Source: Gammaproteobacteria bacterium (GTDB lineage Bacteria; Pseudomonadota; Gammaproteobacteria; Ga0077554; Ga007554). Taken from it: a stretch of DNA of 64,000 nt. Below are positions 9,656 to 17,677 of the stretch, one piece after another; position 1 is the first letter of the stretch, and each line of letters opens with the position of its first letter. The position numbers and the translations under genes are program-made. The stretch covers positions 1 to 64,000 of the forward strand of contig JAMPIW010000004.1 of assembly GCA_040183005.1 (NCBI GenBank), written 5' to 3'. Below the pieces are notes generated by a model, which saw nothing but the letters and a program-made list of their open reading frames with translations, did not search any database and was not told where the DNA came from.

Positions 9656-10996
9656 ATGAAAAACCTATTCAAAGCCATCCTGTTCAGCATGGCAATGCCT
9701 CTTGCCGCCGCCGCAACGCAAGCTCCTTCGCAACAAACCTGGGTCCCCGGCTGGCAGGATACTGCGCCGCTCACTACCCCACGGGCAGGTGCCGCAACGA
9801 TTGAGGCCAATGGAGTGATCTATGCAATCGGCGGTATTGATGGCAGGCGTTTTTTATTTTCCGCCGAATACGCCCGCATACAGCCGGACGGTTCTCTTGC
9901 CCCGTGGCGCAGCGCCCCGCGCCTGATAGAAGAGCGCGGCTTCTTTTCGGCGGTGTCGCATAACGGTTTTGTCTATGCCGTAGGCGGTGGTAATGGCCCT
10001 AACGGCAGCCATCTGCTGCGCTCCGTCGAGCGTGCGCGCATCTTGCCTAAGGGTGGACTCGGCCCCTGGAAGAAGGAAAAACACGTGCTGGTCTATCCTC
10101 GCCGCTGCGCCAAGCTGGCAGTTGCGGGGCGCTATATTTATGCGCTGGGTGGTTATAGTGGAACATTGCTGGATACGGTGGAGCGCGCGGAGATCCTGCC
10201 CGACGGCAGTCTCGGTCCGTGGACGCTGGAGCCGCAGCATCTTACCCTGCCGCGTTACGTGCATGCCGTGGCGCAGACCAGTAACGCCATGTTCGCCATC
10301 GGCGGTCATGCGCTAAACCAGGCCACTGGCCAGCCTGAGGTGGAATGGGCCGCATTGAACACTGGCGGGGCACCACTGCAATGGCGGCAATCCCCCCCTT
10401 TGGCGACCGGACGCTACGGCCTCTCGGCTATCACCCACGGCACTCATGTATATGCGATAGGCGGCATCAACAATCTTGTCTATCTCGATAGCATCGAAAA
10501 AACCAGCGTCAGTGCGGACGGCGCGCTGCAACCTTGGCAGGCCACCACGCCGCTACCGGCAACCCGCGCCGACGCCGGCGTCGTGGTGTACAAGGACTGG
10601 GTTTACCTGCTCGGCGGCACCAACGCGAGCGGCTATTACAACACTGCTTCTTACGCCACCTTCAACGATGCGGGCGACATCGGTTTTCGCGGCACGGAGG
10701 AGGCCAATAACCAACGCCAAAGCACGGCGACATCTGCGCCCGCCGCCGTCATCTCGCTGCCCAACGAAGGTGTGATATCAGAGGTGATTGACACCGCGAT
10801 GTACACTTATCTAAGAGTGACCTCGCCCTATGGCGAGGAATGGCTAGCCGCTGCCAAGGGTGGATACGCGGTCAATGCCCGCGTCCGCTACAGCGACGGG
10901 GTACAGATGACAGATTTTTACAGTAAAACCCTGCAACGGCGCTTCCCCGCGATTCGCTTTGTGGGGCGAGTTGAAATCATAGGCGCACTTCATTAA
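9656..10996 (+). CDS. exported kelch-repeat protein
   Basis: From the ATG at 9656 (446 residues) the protein begins with a signal peptide (KNLFKAILFSMAMPLAAAA). At least five kelch-type blades follow, each with a YAIGG or YALGG glycine pair (for example VIYAIGGIDG, YIYALGGYSG, HVYAIGGINN, WVYLLGGTNA), predicting a beta-propeller for binding proteins or sugars. The last 90 residues (YTYLRVTSPYGEEWLAA, then MTDFYSKTLQRRFPAIRFVG) look like the small SH3/OB-like domain found in various periplasmic proteins. A longer frame from 9515 is an overlap artefact. It directly follows the DUF255 gene; the function is unknown. Confidence 0.75.
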   Translation: MKNLFKAILFSMAMPLAAAATQAPSQQTWVPGWQDTAPLTTPRAGAATIEANGVIYAIGGIDGRRFLFSAEYARIQPDGSLAPWRSAPRLIEERGFFSAVSHNGFVYAVGGGNGPNGSHLLRSVERARILPKGGLGPWKKEKHVLVYPRRCAKLAVAGRYIYALGGYSGTLLDTVERAEILPDGSLGPWTLEPQHLTLPRYVHAVAQTSNAMFAIGGHALNQATGQPEVEWAALNTGGAPLQWRQSPPLATGRYGLSAITHGTHVYAIGGINNLVYLDSIEKTSVSADGALQPWQATTPLPATRADAGVVVYKDWVYLLGGTNASGYYNTASYATFNDAGDIGFRGTEEANNQRQSTATSAPAAVISLPNEGVISEVIDTAMYTYLRVTSPYGEEWLAAAKGGYAVNARVRYSDGVQMTDFYSKTLQRRFPAIRFVGRVEIIGALH

Positions 10997-11008
10997 AGTT
11001 TTTCACGA

Positions 11009-11254
11009 TCCACGAAAAACACGAAAGGCACGAAAAAGTGGGCTATGGTTTTCTTGATGTCCTGCTCTTCTCCGGTGCTATCCGAAAGCAATAGCCGAAT
11101 GGATTGTGCTATGAACCCAGATTGTCCATTAGCCCTGAGCCTGTCGAAGCGCCGTTCATGGTTCGACAAGCTCGCCACGAACGGCGCTGTGCGCCCTATT
11201 TCGCCTAATGGACAATCCGGGATGAATTTTAGTGCCTTTCGTGCTTTTCGTGGA
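11009..11254. repeat. nested inverted-repeat (MITE/REP-like) element
   Basis: The arms TCCACGAAAAACACGAAAGG (from 11009) and the matching CCTTTCGTGCTTTTCGTGGA (to 11254) pair with one mismatch. Inside lie ATTGTCCATTAG and CTAATGGACAAT, and a central GCCGTTCATGG...CCACGAACGGC hairpin with the motif GAGCCTGTCGAAG that recurs in repeats of many environmental proteobacteria. Short frames exist on both strands, as expected for a palindrome, but none looks like a gene. It fills the gap between the kelch gene and ilvA. Confidence 0.75.
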
Positions 11255-11286
11255 CGGTGCATAACATCAAGTGATAAGTTATAGCC

Positions 11287-12798
11287 ATGAAAAATTATAT
11301 TGAAAAAATTCTCACCGCGCGCGTCTACGATGTGGCGCAGGAAACGCCGCTGGATTTGATGCGCACACTGTCGCAGCGACTGGGTAACCGGGTAATGCTC
11401 AAGCGCGAGGATCTACAGCCGGTGTTTTCCTTCAAGCTGCGCGGCGCATACAACAAGATCGTCAATCTGCCACCGGGCGCGGCGCAAAACGGCGTGATCA
11501 CCGCCTCGGCGGGCAATCACGCCCAAGGGGTAGCGCTGGCGGCGCTCAAGCTGGGCATTCCGGCGTTGATCGTCATGCCACGCACCACCCCGGATATCAA
11601 GGTGGCCTCGGTGCGCAGCCTGGGTGCGACTATTGCGCTGCATGGCGACACGTATGACGAAGCCTACCAGCATGCGGCGCAGCTTGCCGAGGATAATGGT
11701 ATGGTGTTTATACACCCTTACGACGATCCTGATGTCATCGCAGGGCAAGGTACCATCGGCGTGGAGATCCTGCGCCAGCACACCGATCCGTTGCACGCCA
11801 TTTTCATCCCGGTGGGCGGCGGCGGGCTGATTGCCGGGGTATCCGCATATGTGAAATACCTCTGGCCGGAGATCAAGATCATTGGCGTCGAGCCGGAGGA
11901 TGCGGCAAGCATGTACCACGCGCTGCGCACCGGCGAACGCGTGACGCTGGACCATGTCGGGATCTTCGCCGACGGTGTGGCAGTGCGTCAGGCAGGCGCC
12001 GAGACCTTCCGCATTGCACGTCAGTGCGTCGACGAAATCATCCTCGTTAGTACCGATGAGATCTGCGCCGCGATCAAGGATATCTTTGACGATACCCGTT
12101 CCATCGCCGAACCCGCCGGTGCGCTGGCTGTGGCAGGGCTCAAAAAGTATGTGGCGAGAGAGAGATTGGTGAACCAGAATATGGTGGCCATCGACAGTGG
12201 TGCCAATATGAATTTTGATCGGCTGCGCCACATCGCAGAACGCGCCGAAGTGGGTGAACACCACGAGGCGATCATCGCAGTGACGATCCCTGAACGTCCC
12301 GGCAGCTTCCGGCAGTTCTGCGAATCCCTCGGCGAGCGCAGCATCACTGAATTCAACTATCGTTATTCCGACCCCGGCCAGGCCCACGTGTTTGCGGGCA
12401 TAAAGCTGGGCCATGGCGAAGCGGAGAAGAGCGACATCATCGAGCAGCTGCGGGCGCAAGGTTATCCTGTTACCGACATGACGGATAACGAAGTGGCGAA
12501 GCTGCATGTGCGTTACATGGTGGGCGGACACCCCCCCGCTGTGGAGCACGAAGTCATTTACCGTTTCGAATTCCCGGAGCGGCCTGGTGCCCTGCTGCGG
12601 TTTCTCAACAAGATGGGGTGTCGCTGGAACATCAGCATGTTTCATTACCGCAATCACGGCGCGGCGTATGGGCGGGTATTGGTGGGTGTTCAAGTGCCTC
12701 CTGAAGAGATGCCCAGCTTTAAGTCTTTTCTCGCGGAGGTGGGCTACGAGCACCAGGACGAAACCAGCAATCCTGCGTATAAGTTATTTCTTAGTTAA
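11287..12798 (+). CDS. ilvA: biosynthetic threonine ammonia-lyase IlvA
   Basis: PLP-dependent enzyme converting threonine to 2-oxobutanoate, the first committed step to isoleucine. The 503-residue length fits the long biosynthetic form. SFKLRGAYNK at 48-57 carries the PLP lysine K50, ASAGNHAQGVA lies near 76-86, and the glycine-rich phosphate loop PVGGGGLIAGVSAY near 176-189. Two ACT-like regulatory domains follow (IPERPGSFRQFCESLG, then FPERPGALLRFLNKMG), consistent with feedback by isoleucine and valine. It has no operon partner; a strong terminator follows at 12810-12850. Confidence 0.95.
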   Translation: MKNYIEKILTARVYDVAQETPLDLMRTLSQRLGNRVMLKREDLQPVFSFKLRGAYNKIVNLPPGAAQNGVITASAGNHAQGVALAALKLGIPALIVMPRTTPDIKVASVRSLGATIALHGDTYDEAYQHAAQLAEDNGMVFIHPYDDPDVIAGQGTIGVEILRQHTDPLHAIFIPVGGGGLIAGVSAYVKYLWPEIKIIGVEPEDAASMYHALRTGERVTLDHVGIFADGVAVRQAGAETFRIARQCVDEIILVSTDEICAAIKDIFDDTRSIAEPAGALAVAGLKKYVARERLVNQNMVAIDSGANMNFDRLRHIAERAEVGEHHEAIIAVTIPERPGSFRQFCESLGERSITEFNYRYSDPGQAHVFAGIKLGHGEAEKSDIIEQLRAQGYPVTDMTDNEVAKLHVRYMVGGHPPAVEHEVIYRFEFPERPGALLRFLNKMGCRWNISMFHYRNHGAAYGRVLVGVQVPPEEMPSFKSFLAEVGYEHQDETSNPAYKLFLS

Positions 12799-12809
12799 TC
12801 AGCTCTCCG

Positions 12810-12850
12810 ACAAATAAAAAGGCCCGCAAAAGCGGGCCTTTTTATTTGTC
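12810..12850. terminator. bidirectional intrinsic terminator
   Basis: A near-perfect palindrome: GACAAATAAAAAGGCCCGC, loop AAAA, then GCGGGCCTTTTTATTTGTC. The GC stem GGCCCGC/GCGGGCC is followed by a T-run on both strands, so it can end ilvA (plus) and the histone-like gene (minus), which converge here. Confidence 0.92.
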
Positions 12851-12864
12851 GACTGAACCCAGAG

Positions 12865-13113
12865 CTACTTCTTCTTGGGTGCAGCTTTCTTCTTGGGCGC
12901 TGCTTTCTTGGCTGGGGCTGCCTTCTTGACGGCTGCCTTTTTGACTACGGCCTTTTTAGCAGGTGCTGCTTTCTTTGCAGGAACTGCCTTTTTAGCTGGC
13001 GCTGCTTTCTTTACAGGAGCCGCCTTCTTGGCAGGCGCCACCTTCTTTTTTGCGGGCGCTGCTTTTTTGGCGGGCGCTGCTTTCTTTTTTACTGCGGCTT
13101 TTTTTACGGCCAT
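12865..13113 (-). CDS. Lys/Ala/Pro-rich histone H1-like protein
   Basis: From the ATG at 13113, preceded by a strong GGAGGAAGC ribosome-binding site, the protein has 82 residues made almost wholly of repeats of the type KKAAPAKKAAP. Such low-complexity basic proteins resemble the C-terminal tail of histone H1 and the bacterial AlgP/HctB-type nucleoid proteins; they bind DNA non-specifically. The repeat DNA is prone to length change by slippage, so the exact length may vary between strains. A longer frame starting at 13140 lacks a good ribosome-binding site. Confidence 0.8.
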   Translation of the reverse strand: MAVKKAAVKKKAAPAKKAAPAKKKVAPAKKAAPVKKAAPAKKAVPAKKAAPAKKAVVKKAAVKKAAPAKKAAPKKKAAPKKK

Positions 13114-13244
13114 CTTGCTTCCTCCATGTTGGATGTACATAAATGTACGGAGCTAAGTATAAACAAGTTTGCACGAACTTCTAAAGTGCTAACGCTACAT
13201 ATATCGTACTTTCAGTCAAATCACTTTAGTTTTTGTGAACGAAT

Positions 13245-13703
13245 TCATTCCAATTTCAAAATATAATCCCAATCTTGCGCGCTTACAGGCATAACAGAGA
13301 GCCGGCAGCCGCGCTGCAGCAGCGGCATATTATGCAGTGCGGCATGCTCTTTGAGTTCGCCGAGACTGATAACGCGACTGAAGGAAAGCGCATAACGCAC
13401 ATCCACCATATACCACTGCGGACGCGCCGGATTGCTCTTCGGATCATAATGCGGATCGTTGGGGTCGAAGGCCGTGAAGTCGGGGTAGCCTTCCCTGACG
13501 ATTTCCGCAATGCCCACGATGCCGGGCGTCTTGCAGTTGGAGTGATAGAAAAATGCCTGGTCTCCCAGCTTCATCTGGTCACGCAACATATTGCGTGCCT
13601 GATAATTGCGCACGCCGTCCCAGTGCTCGGTTTGTTGCGGCCTGTCTTTAAGCATATCCAGGCTGAATGCGTCGGGTTCAGATTTCATGAGCCAGTAGTT
13701 CAT
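13245..13703 (-). CDS. EVE domain-containing protein
   Basis: A 152-residue protein that begins MNYWLMKSEPDAFSLDML, the classic start of the EVE/PUA-like family (thymocyte nuclear protein 1 type). WDGVRNYQARNML (about 30-42), GDQAFFYHSN (about 48-57) and the RPQWYMVDVRY strand complete the fold. Members bind modified bases in DNA or RNA; the exact ligand here cannot be read. Start ATG at 13703 lies 11 bp after the 5-FCL stop on the minus strand, so it is the distal gene behind 6S RNA and 5-FCL. Confidence 0.88.
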   Translation of the reverse strand: MNYWLMKSEPDAFSLDMLKDRPQQTEHWDGVRNYQARNMLRDQMKLGDQAFFYHSNCKTPGIVGIAEIVREGYPDFTAFDPNDPHYDPKSNPARPQWYMVDVRYALSFSRVISLGELKEHAALHNMPLLQRGCRLSVMPVSAQDWDYILKLE

Positions 13704-13714
13704 GTCTTTTCTCT

Positions 13715-14341
13715 TTACGTAGGAAGGTATAGTCCGGTCTCGGTAGCTACCGCATAAAGCGGCACGTCCCACTCGCAGCTCTGCAGCTTGACCACCCGTT
13801 GAAAGTCGTAGGCAATACCCAGCAGGCGGGGCTTGCGCCAGTGATGGCGTCGCCTGAGAAATGAAAAAGTTTGATCATAAAAACCGCCGCCCATGCCGAG
13901 ACGGTTGCCATGTTCATCGAAGGCAACCAGCGGCGTGAGAACAAGATCCAGCGCGCAGGCGGGCGTTCGGTTGCGGATAGACAGGCGCGGCTCGGGAATG
14001 CCAAAACGATTGGGAATGAGCGGGTCGCCTTCAACATACGGTACAAACCACAGCCGGTTGGCGTGCAGGGTGTTCAGCACCGGCAGGTAACAGATCTTGC
14101 CCATGGCCCAGGCGCGCCGCATTAATGGCGTGGGATCAAGCTCGCCGTTCTGGGGAAGATAGCAGGCGATGTGGCGGCTGCGCTGAAAAATCTTGAAGCG
14201 GGTGACCCGGTGTGCCACCTGAAATGCCGCAGCATCACGCTCCGTGGCGCTGAGCGCGGCGCGCCTGGCGCGCATCTGCTTGCGTATCTCGGGTCGGAGC
14301 GGGGTAGAAGCAGAAGATGGGGTGGGGTTCAAAGCGGCCAC
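13715..14341 (-). CDS. 5-formyltetrahydrofolate cyclo-ligase
   Basis: Converts 5-formyl-THF to 5,10-methenyl-THF with ATP. The 208 residues include the substrate/ATP motif LGMGGGFYDQTF (about 148-159), an upstream basic segment RKQMRARRAALS (about 20-31) and LVLTPLVAFDEHGNRLG. The gene starts 22 bp downstream of the 3' end of 6S RNA on the same strand, the same linkage as ssrS-ygfA in enterobacteria, so it may be transcribed by read-through from the 6S promoter. Confidence 0.9.
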   Translation of the reverse strand: MAALNPTPSSASTPLRPEIRKQMRARRAALSATERDAAAFQVAHRVTRFKIFQRSRHIACYLPQNGELDPTPLMRRAWAMGKICYLPVLNTLHANRLWFVPYVEGDPLIPNRFGIPEPRLSIRNRTPACALDLVLTPLVAFDEHGNRLGMGGGFYDQTFSFLRRRHHWRKPRLLGIAYDFQRVVKLQSCEWDVPLYAVATETGLYLPT

Positions 14342-14363
14342 CGCAATGAGTTGAAGTAAAGGA

Positions 14364-14554
14364 GGACATCCTCCGCCTGTGACGTTATGAGCCTTCGTTC
14401 TTGAACCAAAGGTTCAAGTGGGTACCTGTGCGATGCATCAGGCGTCCCGCTCGGAGGCGGGCATGCACACCAACATCAAGCAAACAAGTTCCCGGGGTCC
14501 TAAAATAGGCTCAAGAAATGACCCAGCCCAGCACGGGCACCGCAGGGGATGTCC
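14364..14554 (-). ncRNA. ssrS: 6S RNA
   Basis: On the minus strand the 191-nt segment opens with GGACATCC and closes with GGATGTCC, forming the terminal stem. Near the 3' side it carries CTTGAACCTTTGGTTCAAG, the counterpart of the TTGAACCAAGGGTTCAAG hairpin in Escherichia coli 6S RNA, and the middle has the paired CCCGCCTCCGAGCGGG region. The length (184 nt in E. coli) and the position directly upstream of 5-formyl-THF cyclo-ligase match. 6S RNA mimics an open promoter and sequesters sigma-70 RNA polymerase. Ends are inferred from the closing stem and may be off by a few bases. Confidence 0.9.
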
Positions 14555-14797
14555 AAACTTAATTCTAACTGAAAATCATAGCTAGTGCCATGATCAGCCG
14601 CGCCATTTTCGTCTATGCGAGAATCACGCAGATAATGGATTATTTGGGTTCATATCAAGCTATATTGGATACCCAAAGCGGATAATCACCGGGAAATGCG
14701 TTGCTTGCATGCTATGTGCGGCAACACGCCTAAGGGGAATGGCGTGTATACTATTCGTCATGTTTATGCCGCCTAGGCGATCATTCGGAGACCGCTT
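14555..14797. other. intergenic region with divergent promoters
   Basis: About 240 bp separating 6S RNA (minus) from the truncated Crp/Fnr gene (plus). It must hold the 6S promoter. A TATACT (about 14746) upstream of the Crp/Fnr fragment is a -10 candidate. No open frame here looks real. Confidence 0.4.
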
Positions 14798-15076
14798 ATG
14801 GATAGCCCGCAGAGTCCCAATCAAAACCATCTTCTCGCCGCATTGCCCACGGCTGAATTCGAGCGTATCTTTCCCCATCTAGAGTTGGTCGCGATGCCGC
14901 TGGGCAATGTCCTTTATGAATCCAGCAGTCAGTTGCAGCACGTCCATTTTCCGACGACCGCCATCGTGTCCATACACTACGTGATGGAGAACGGTGATTC
15001 GTCCGAAATCGCGGGGGTGTGCAATGAGGGCGTAGTCGGCATTTCCACCACCGCCAGCCTCACCGTACACCGATAA
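14798..15076 (+). pseudogene. truncated Crp/Fnr-family regulator (N-terminal half only)
   Basis: The 92-residue frame starts MDSPQSPNQNHLLAALPTAE and continues through the cyclic-nucleotide-binding-like fold (FPHLELVAMPLGNVLYESS, VHFPTTAIVSIHYVMENG, EGVVGIS). After that the frame ends in an unrelated tail (TTASLTVHR) and the dimer helix and helix-turn-helix are missing. Relatives I recall have about 230 residues. It stands 12 bp upstream of gspF, where a type II secretion operon would normally carry gspE; a deletion that fused this gene to the operon is one explanation. The ribosome-binding site GGAGAC is intact, so a short protein may be made. Confidence 0.7.
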
Positions 15077-15088
15077 GGTTAAATATTG

Positions 15089-16306
15089 ATGGCCGCATTT
15101 GAATTTACAGCGTTGGATGCCTTGGGCCGCGAGCGCAAGGGTGTGCTGGAGGGTGATACGCCGCGTCAGGTGCGTCAGCAGTTGCGCGAGCAGGGTCTGG
15201 CGCCGCTTGCCGTGGCCGAGGTGCGCAGCAGTGAGAAACACCGCGCCGCCTCGCGCCTGTCATTCCAGCGCGGCATTTCTGCCACTGACCTGGCGCTGAT
15301 TACACGCCAGTTCGCCACGCTGGTACGCTCCGGCCTGCCCATCGAAGAAGCGTTACAGGTGGTGTCGCAGCAGACCGAAAAGCCGCGTCTGCGCAATATG
15401 CTGATGGGGGTGCGCGCCCGGGTGATGGAAGGCCATACACTGGCTACTGCGCTACGCGACTTTCCGCACATCTTCTCCGATCTATTCAGCGCTACCGTAT
15501 CGGCAGGCGAGCAGTCCGGCCATCTTGAAGTGGTGCTGGAACGGCTCGCCGACTACACTGAGACGCGCCAGGCGTTGCGGCAAAAGATCATGCTGGCGCT
15601 GATTTATCCGGTGGTGGTGACGGGCGTGGCGATTCTGGTGGTGACGGCGCTGCTCGCCTTTGTAGTGCCGCAGGTGGTGCAGGTGTTCGAAAATACTGGC
15701 CAGCAATTGCCGATATTGACGCGGCTACTGATTGCAGTGAGCGGTTTTATACGCGATTATGGCGTGCTGTTGCTGGTAATATTGGCAGTTCTGGGCGTGA
15801 TGACTGGCAGCCTGTTGCGCCGCCCCGGTCCCAAGCTGCGCTTTCATCAGTTGCTATTGTCGCTGCCGTTGATCGCGCGTCTGGTGCGCAGCATGAACAC
15901 GGCGCGCTTCATGCGTACTTTCAGTATTCTCACCGCCAGTGGCGTGCCGGTGATCGAGGCGATGCGCATCTCTGCGCAGGTGATGTCGAACCTGGTGATG
16001 CGCGCGGCGGTCGAAGAGGCATCGAGGCGTGTGCGCGAGGGCGCGAACCTGCACAAATCGCTGGAACGCAGTGGCTATTTTCCGCCGATTGCCATCCACC
16101 TCGTCGCCAGCGGCGAGACCAGCGGCAAACTGGAACAGATGCTGGATCGTGCTGCGGTGAGCCAGGAGCGTGAAATAGAAACCTTGCTGGCCGCCATCCT
16201 GGGGCTGTTCGAGCCGTTGCTGATTCTTGGCATGGGTGGCATGGTGCTGGTGATTGTGCTCGCCATCCTGCTGCCGATTTTTGATTTGAACCAATTAGTG
16301 AAATAA
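15089..16306 (+). CDS. gspF: type II secretion inner-membrane protein GspF
   Basis: Polytopic platform protein of the type II secretion system. The 405 residues show two T2SSF domains (about 70-195 and 270-395), each with a conserved cytosolic helix bundle (ITRQFATLVRSGLPIEEAL, MNTARFMRTFSILTASGVPV) and hydrophobic segments (VVVTGVAILVVTALLAFVV, GMGGMVLVIVLAILLPIF). The ATG at 15089 is preferred to the TTG three bases upstream. It is the first gene of a tight gspF-N operon; gspC, D and E are not beside it. Confidence 0.93.
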   Translation: MAAFEFTALDALGRERKGVLEGDTPRQVRQQLREQGLAPLAVAEVRSSEKHRAASRLSFQRGISATDLALITRQFATLVRSGLPIEEALQVVSQQTEKPRLRNMLMGVRARVMEGHTLATALRDFPHIFSDLFSATVSAGEQSGHLEVVLERLADYTETRQALRQKIMLALIYPVVVTGVAILVVTALLAFVVPQVVQVFENTGQQLPILTRLLIAVSGFIRDYGVLLLVILAVLGVMTGSLLRRPGPKLRFHQLLLSLPLIARLVRSMNTARFMRTFSILTASGVPVIEAMRISAQVMSNLVMRAAVEEASRRVREGANLHKSLERSGYFPPIAIHLVASGETSGKLEQMLDRAAVSQEREIETLLAAILGLFEPLLILGMGGMVLVIVLAILLPIFDLNQLVK

Positions 16307-16319
16307 CACAGGAACAGTT

Positions 16320-16760
16320 ATGAAATTTGCTATACGAAATCCAAAGCGCAACCAACGCGGCTTCACGCTCATCGAAGTAATGATCGTGGTGGTCATTCTC
16401 GGCATTCTTGCGGCGCTGGTGGTGCCGCGCCTGATGGGCCGCCCTGACGAGGCGCGCGTCATCAAGGCCAAGCAGGACATCCGCACCCTGGTAAGCTCAT
16501 TGAATCTCTACAAACTGGACAACTTCAACTACCCCACCACCGACCAAGGCCTGGAGGCGCTGGTGAAGAAGCCGCCTGACGTGAAAAACTGGAAAACGGG
16601 GGGGTACATCGACCGCCTGCCGAACGATCCATGGGGCAAACCGTATCAATACCTGCGCCCCGGCACTCGCGGCGAGATCGACGTTTTCACCCTGGGAGCC
16701 GACGGCCAGCCGGGCGGTGAAGGCACGGACGCGGATATCGGCAATTGGAATCTTGAATAA
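16320..16760 (+). CDS. gspG: major pseudopilin GspG
   Basis: Forms the shaft of the type II secretion pseudopilus. The 146-residue prepilin has a short basic leader cut by prepilin peptidase before the phenylalanine in RGFTLIEVMIVVVILGIL (about 14-31). The C-terminal part shows the GspG signature: PTTDQGLEALVKKP, IDRLPNDPWGKPYQY and a calcium-binding-loop-like end GADGQPGGEGTDADIGNW. The gene follows gspF by 13 bp, with AGGAACAG as ribosome-binding site. Confidence 0.95.
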   Translation: MKFAIRNPKRNQRGFTLIEVMIVVVILGILAALVVPRLMGRPDEARVIKAKQDIRTLVSSLNLYKLDNFNYPTTDQGLEALVKKPPDVKNWKTGGYIDRLPNDPWGKPYQYLRPGTRGEIDVFTLGADGQPGGEGTDADIGNWNLE

Positions 16761-17310
16761 AATCGGGAAAAGTAGAAGCTGGAGCATCAAAAAGCCGCGA
16801 GGTAACGGTTTCACCCTCCTGGAAATTCTGGTGGTGATCGTGATCATCGGCATCATCCTGAGTTTCGCCAGCCTGTCCATAGGGCGGAGCACGGACCGTG
16901 TTGTTGAGGAAGAGAGCCGGCGACTGGCGGGGCTGATTACACTGGCGGCGCAGGAGGCGGTGATGCAATCGCGTGAGCTGGCCGTGCAATTTACGCCGGG
17001 TGGTTATGAGTTTGTGGTTTTCGACAAGGATCAATGGCGTCGTATTACCGGCGATGATACGTTGCGTGCGCGGCGGCTGCCTGATGAGGTGCGCCTCAAT
17101 ATAAACGTCGAAGGTGAAGCGGTGGCGCTAGGCAAAACCGATGCGGATAAATCCGCATCCCAGCCCCGTATCTATCTCCTGTCGAGCGGGGAAGTAACAC
17201 CTTTTCAGATCACCTTGCAGAACAAGGCCAGTGGCGGGAGTTATCAGCTTAAAGGCGATGTTGGCGGTAAAGTTGAAATGAGTGAAACGGCAAATGCGGC
17301 TAAAAGGTAA
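16753..17310 (+). CDS. gspH: minor pseudopilin GspH
   Basis: Prepilin-like protein with the cleavage motif GNGFTLLEILVVIVIIGIIL and a GspH-type globular domain (SRRLAGLITLAAQEAVMQS, then ELAVQFTPGGYEFVVFD). The start is uncertain: a TTG at 16753 overlaps the gspG stop and gives a 24-residue leader region ahead of FTLLE, while a GTG at 16717 would overlap gspG by 44 bases. No ATG is suitably placed. Translational coupling to gspG is likely. Confidence 0.85.
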   Translation: MNKIGKSRSWSIKKPRGNGFTLLEILVVIVIIGIILSFASLSIGRSTDRVVEEESRRLAGLITLAAQEAVMQSRELAVQFTPGGYEFVVFDKDQWRRITGDDTLRARRLPDEVRLNINVEGEAVALGKTDADKSASQPRIYLLSSGEVTPFQITLQNKASGGSYQLKGDVGGKVEMSETANAAKR

Positions 17311-17677
17311 CCGCACCCAGCGCGGCTTTACCCTGATTGAAGTGCTGGTGGCCCTCGCGGTGCTGGCGATCAGCCTGGCGGCAGTGATTAACGGCATCAG
17401 CGCCAATGTCAGTAATGCCGCCCATTTGCGTGACCGCACTTTGGCGCACTGGGTGGCGATGAACAAGGTGGCGGAAGTGCAGACGGGCGGGATATTCCCG
17501 GACACTGGCGTTACCAAGGGCGAGGCGATGCTCGCCGAGCGCGCCTGGTATTGGAGTATGACGGTGGCGGGCACTGCCGACGCCAATGTGCGGCGCCTCG
17601 ATGTGGAGGTGCGCACCCGCCAGGATGGCGGCCAATCCCTGGCCCGCCTGGTGGCCTATGCCGGGCGTCCGCTGTGA
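17282..17677 (+). CDS. gspI: minor pseudopilin GspI
   Basis: A 131-residue prepilin with the leader ending RTQRG and the N-terminal helix FTLIEVLVALAVLAISLAA. The following HLRDRTLAHWVAMNKVAEV and the ERAWYWSMTVAGTAD strand are typical of GspI, which with GspJ and GspK forms the pseudopilus tip. The reading frame overlaps the gspH end by 29 bases from the GTG at 17282; an in-frame ATG at 17294 is the alternative start. Confidence 0.88.
   Translation: MKRQMRLKGNRTQRGFTLIEVLVALAVLAISLAAVINGISANVSNAAHLRDRTLAHWVAMNKVAEVQTGGIFPDTGVTKGEAMLAERAWYWSMTVAGTADANVRRLDVEVRTRQDGGQSLARLVAYAGRPL

Noticed and set aside
11045-11284. 79- and 89-codon frames in the ilvA upstream repeat
   Set aside because: Both lie inside the palindromic element and read the same repeat from either strand; no coding signal beyond openness.
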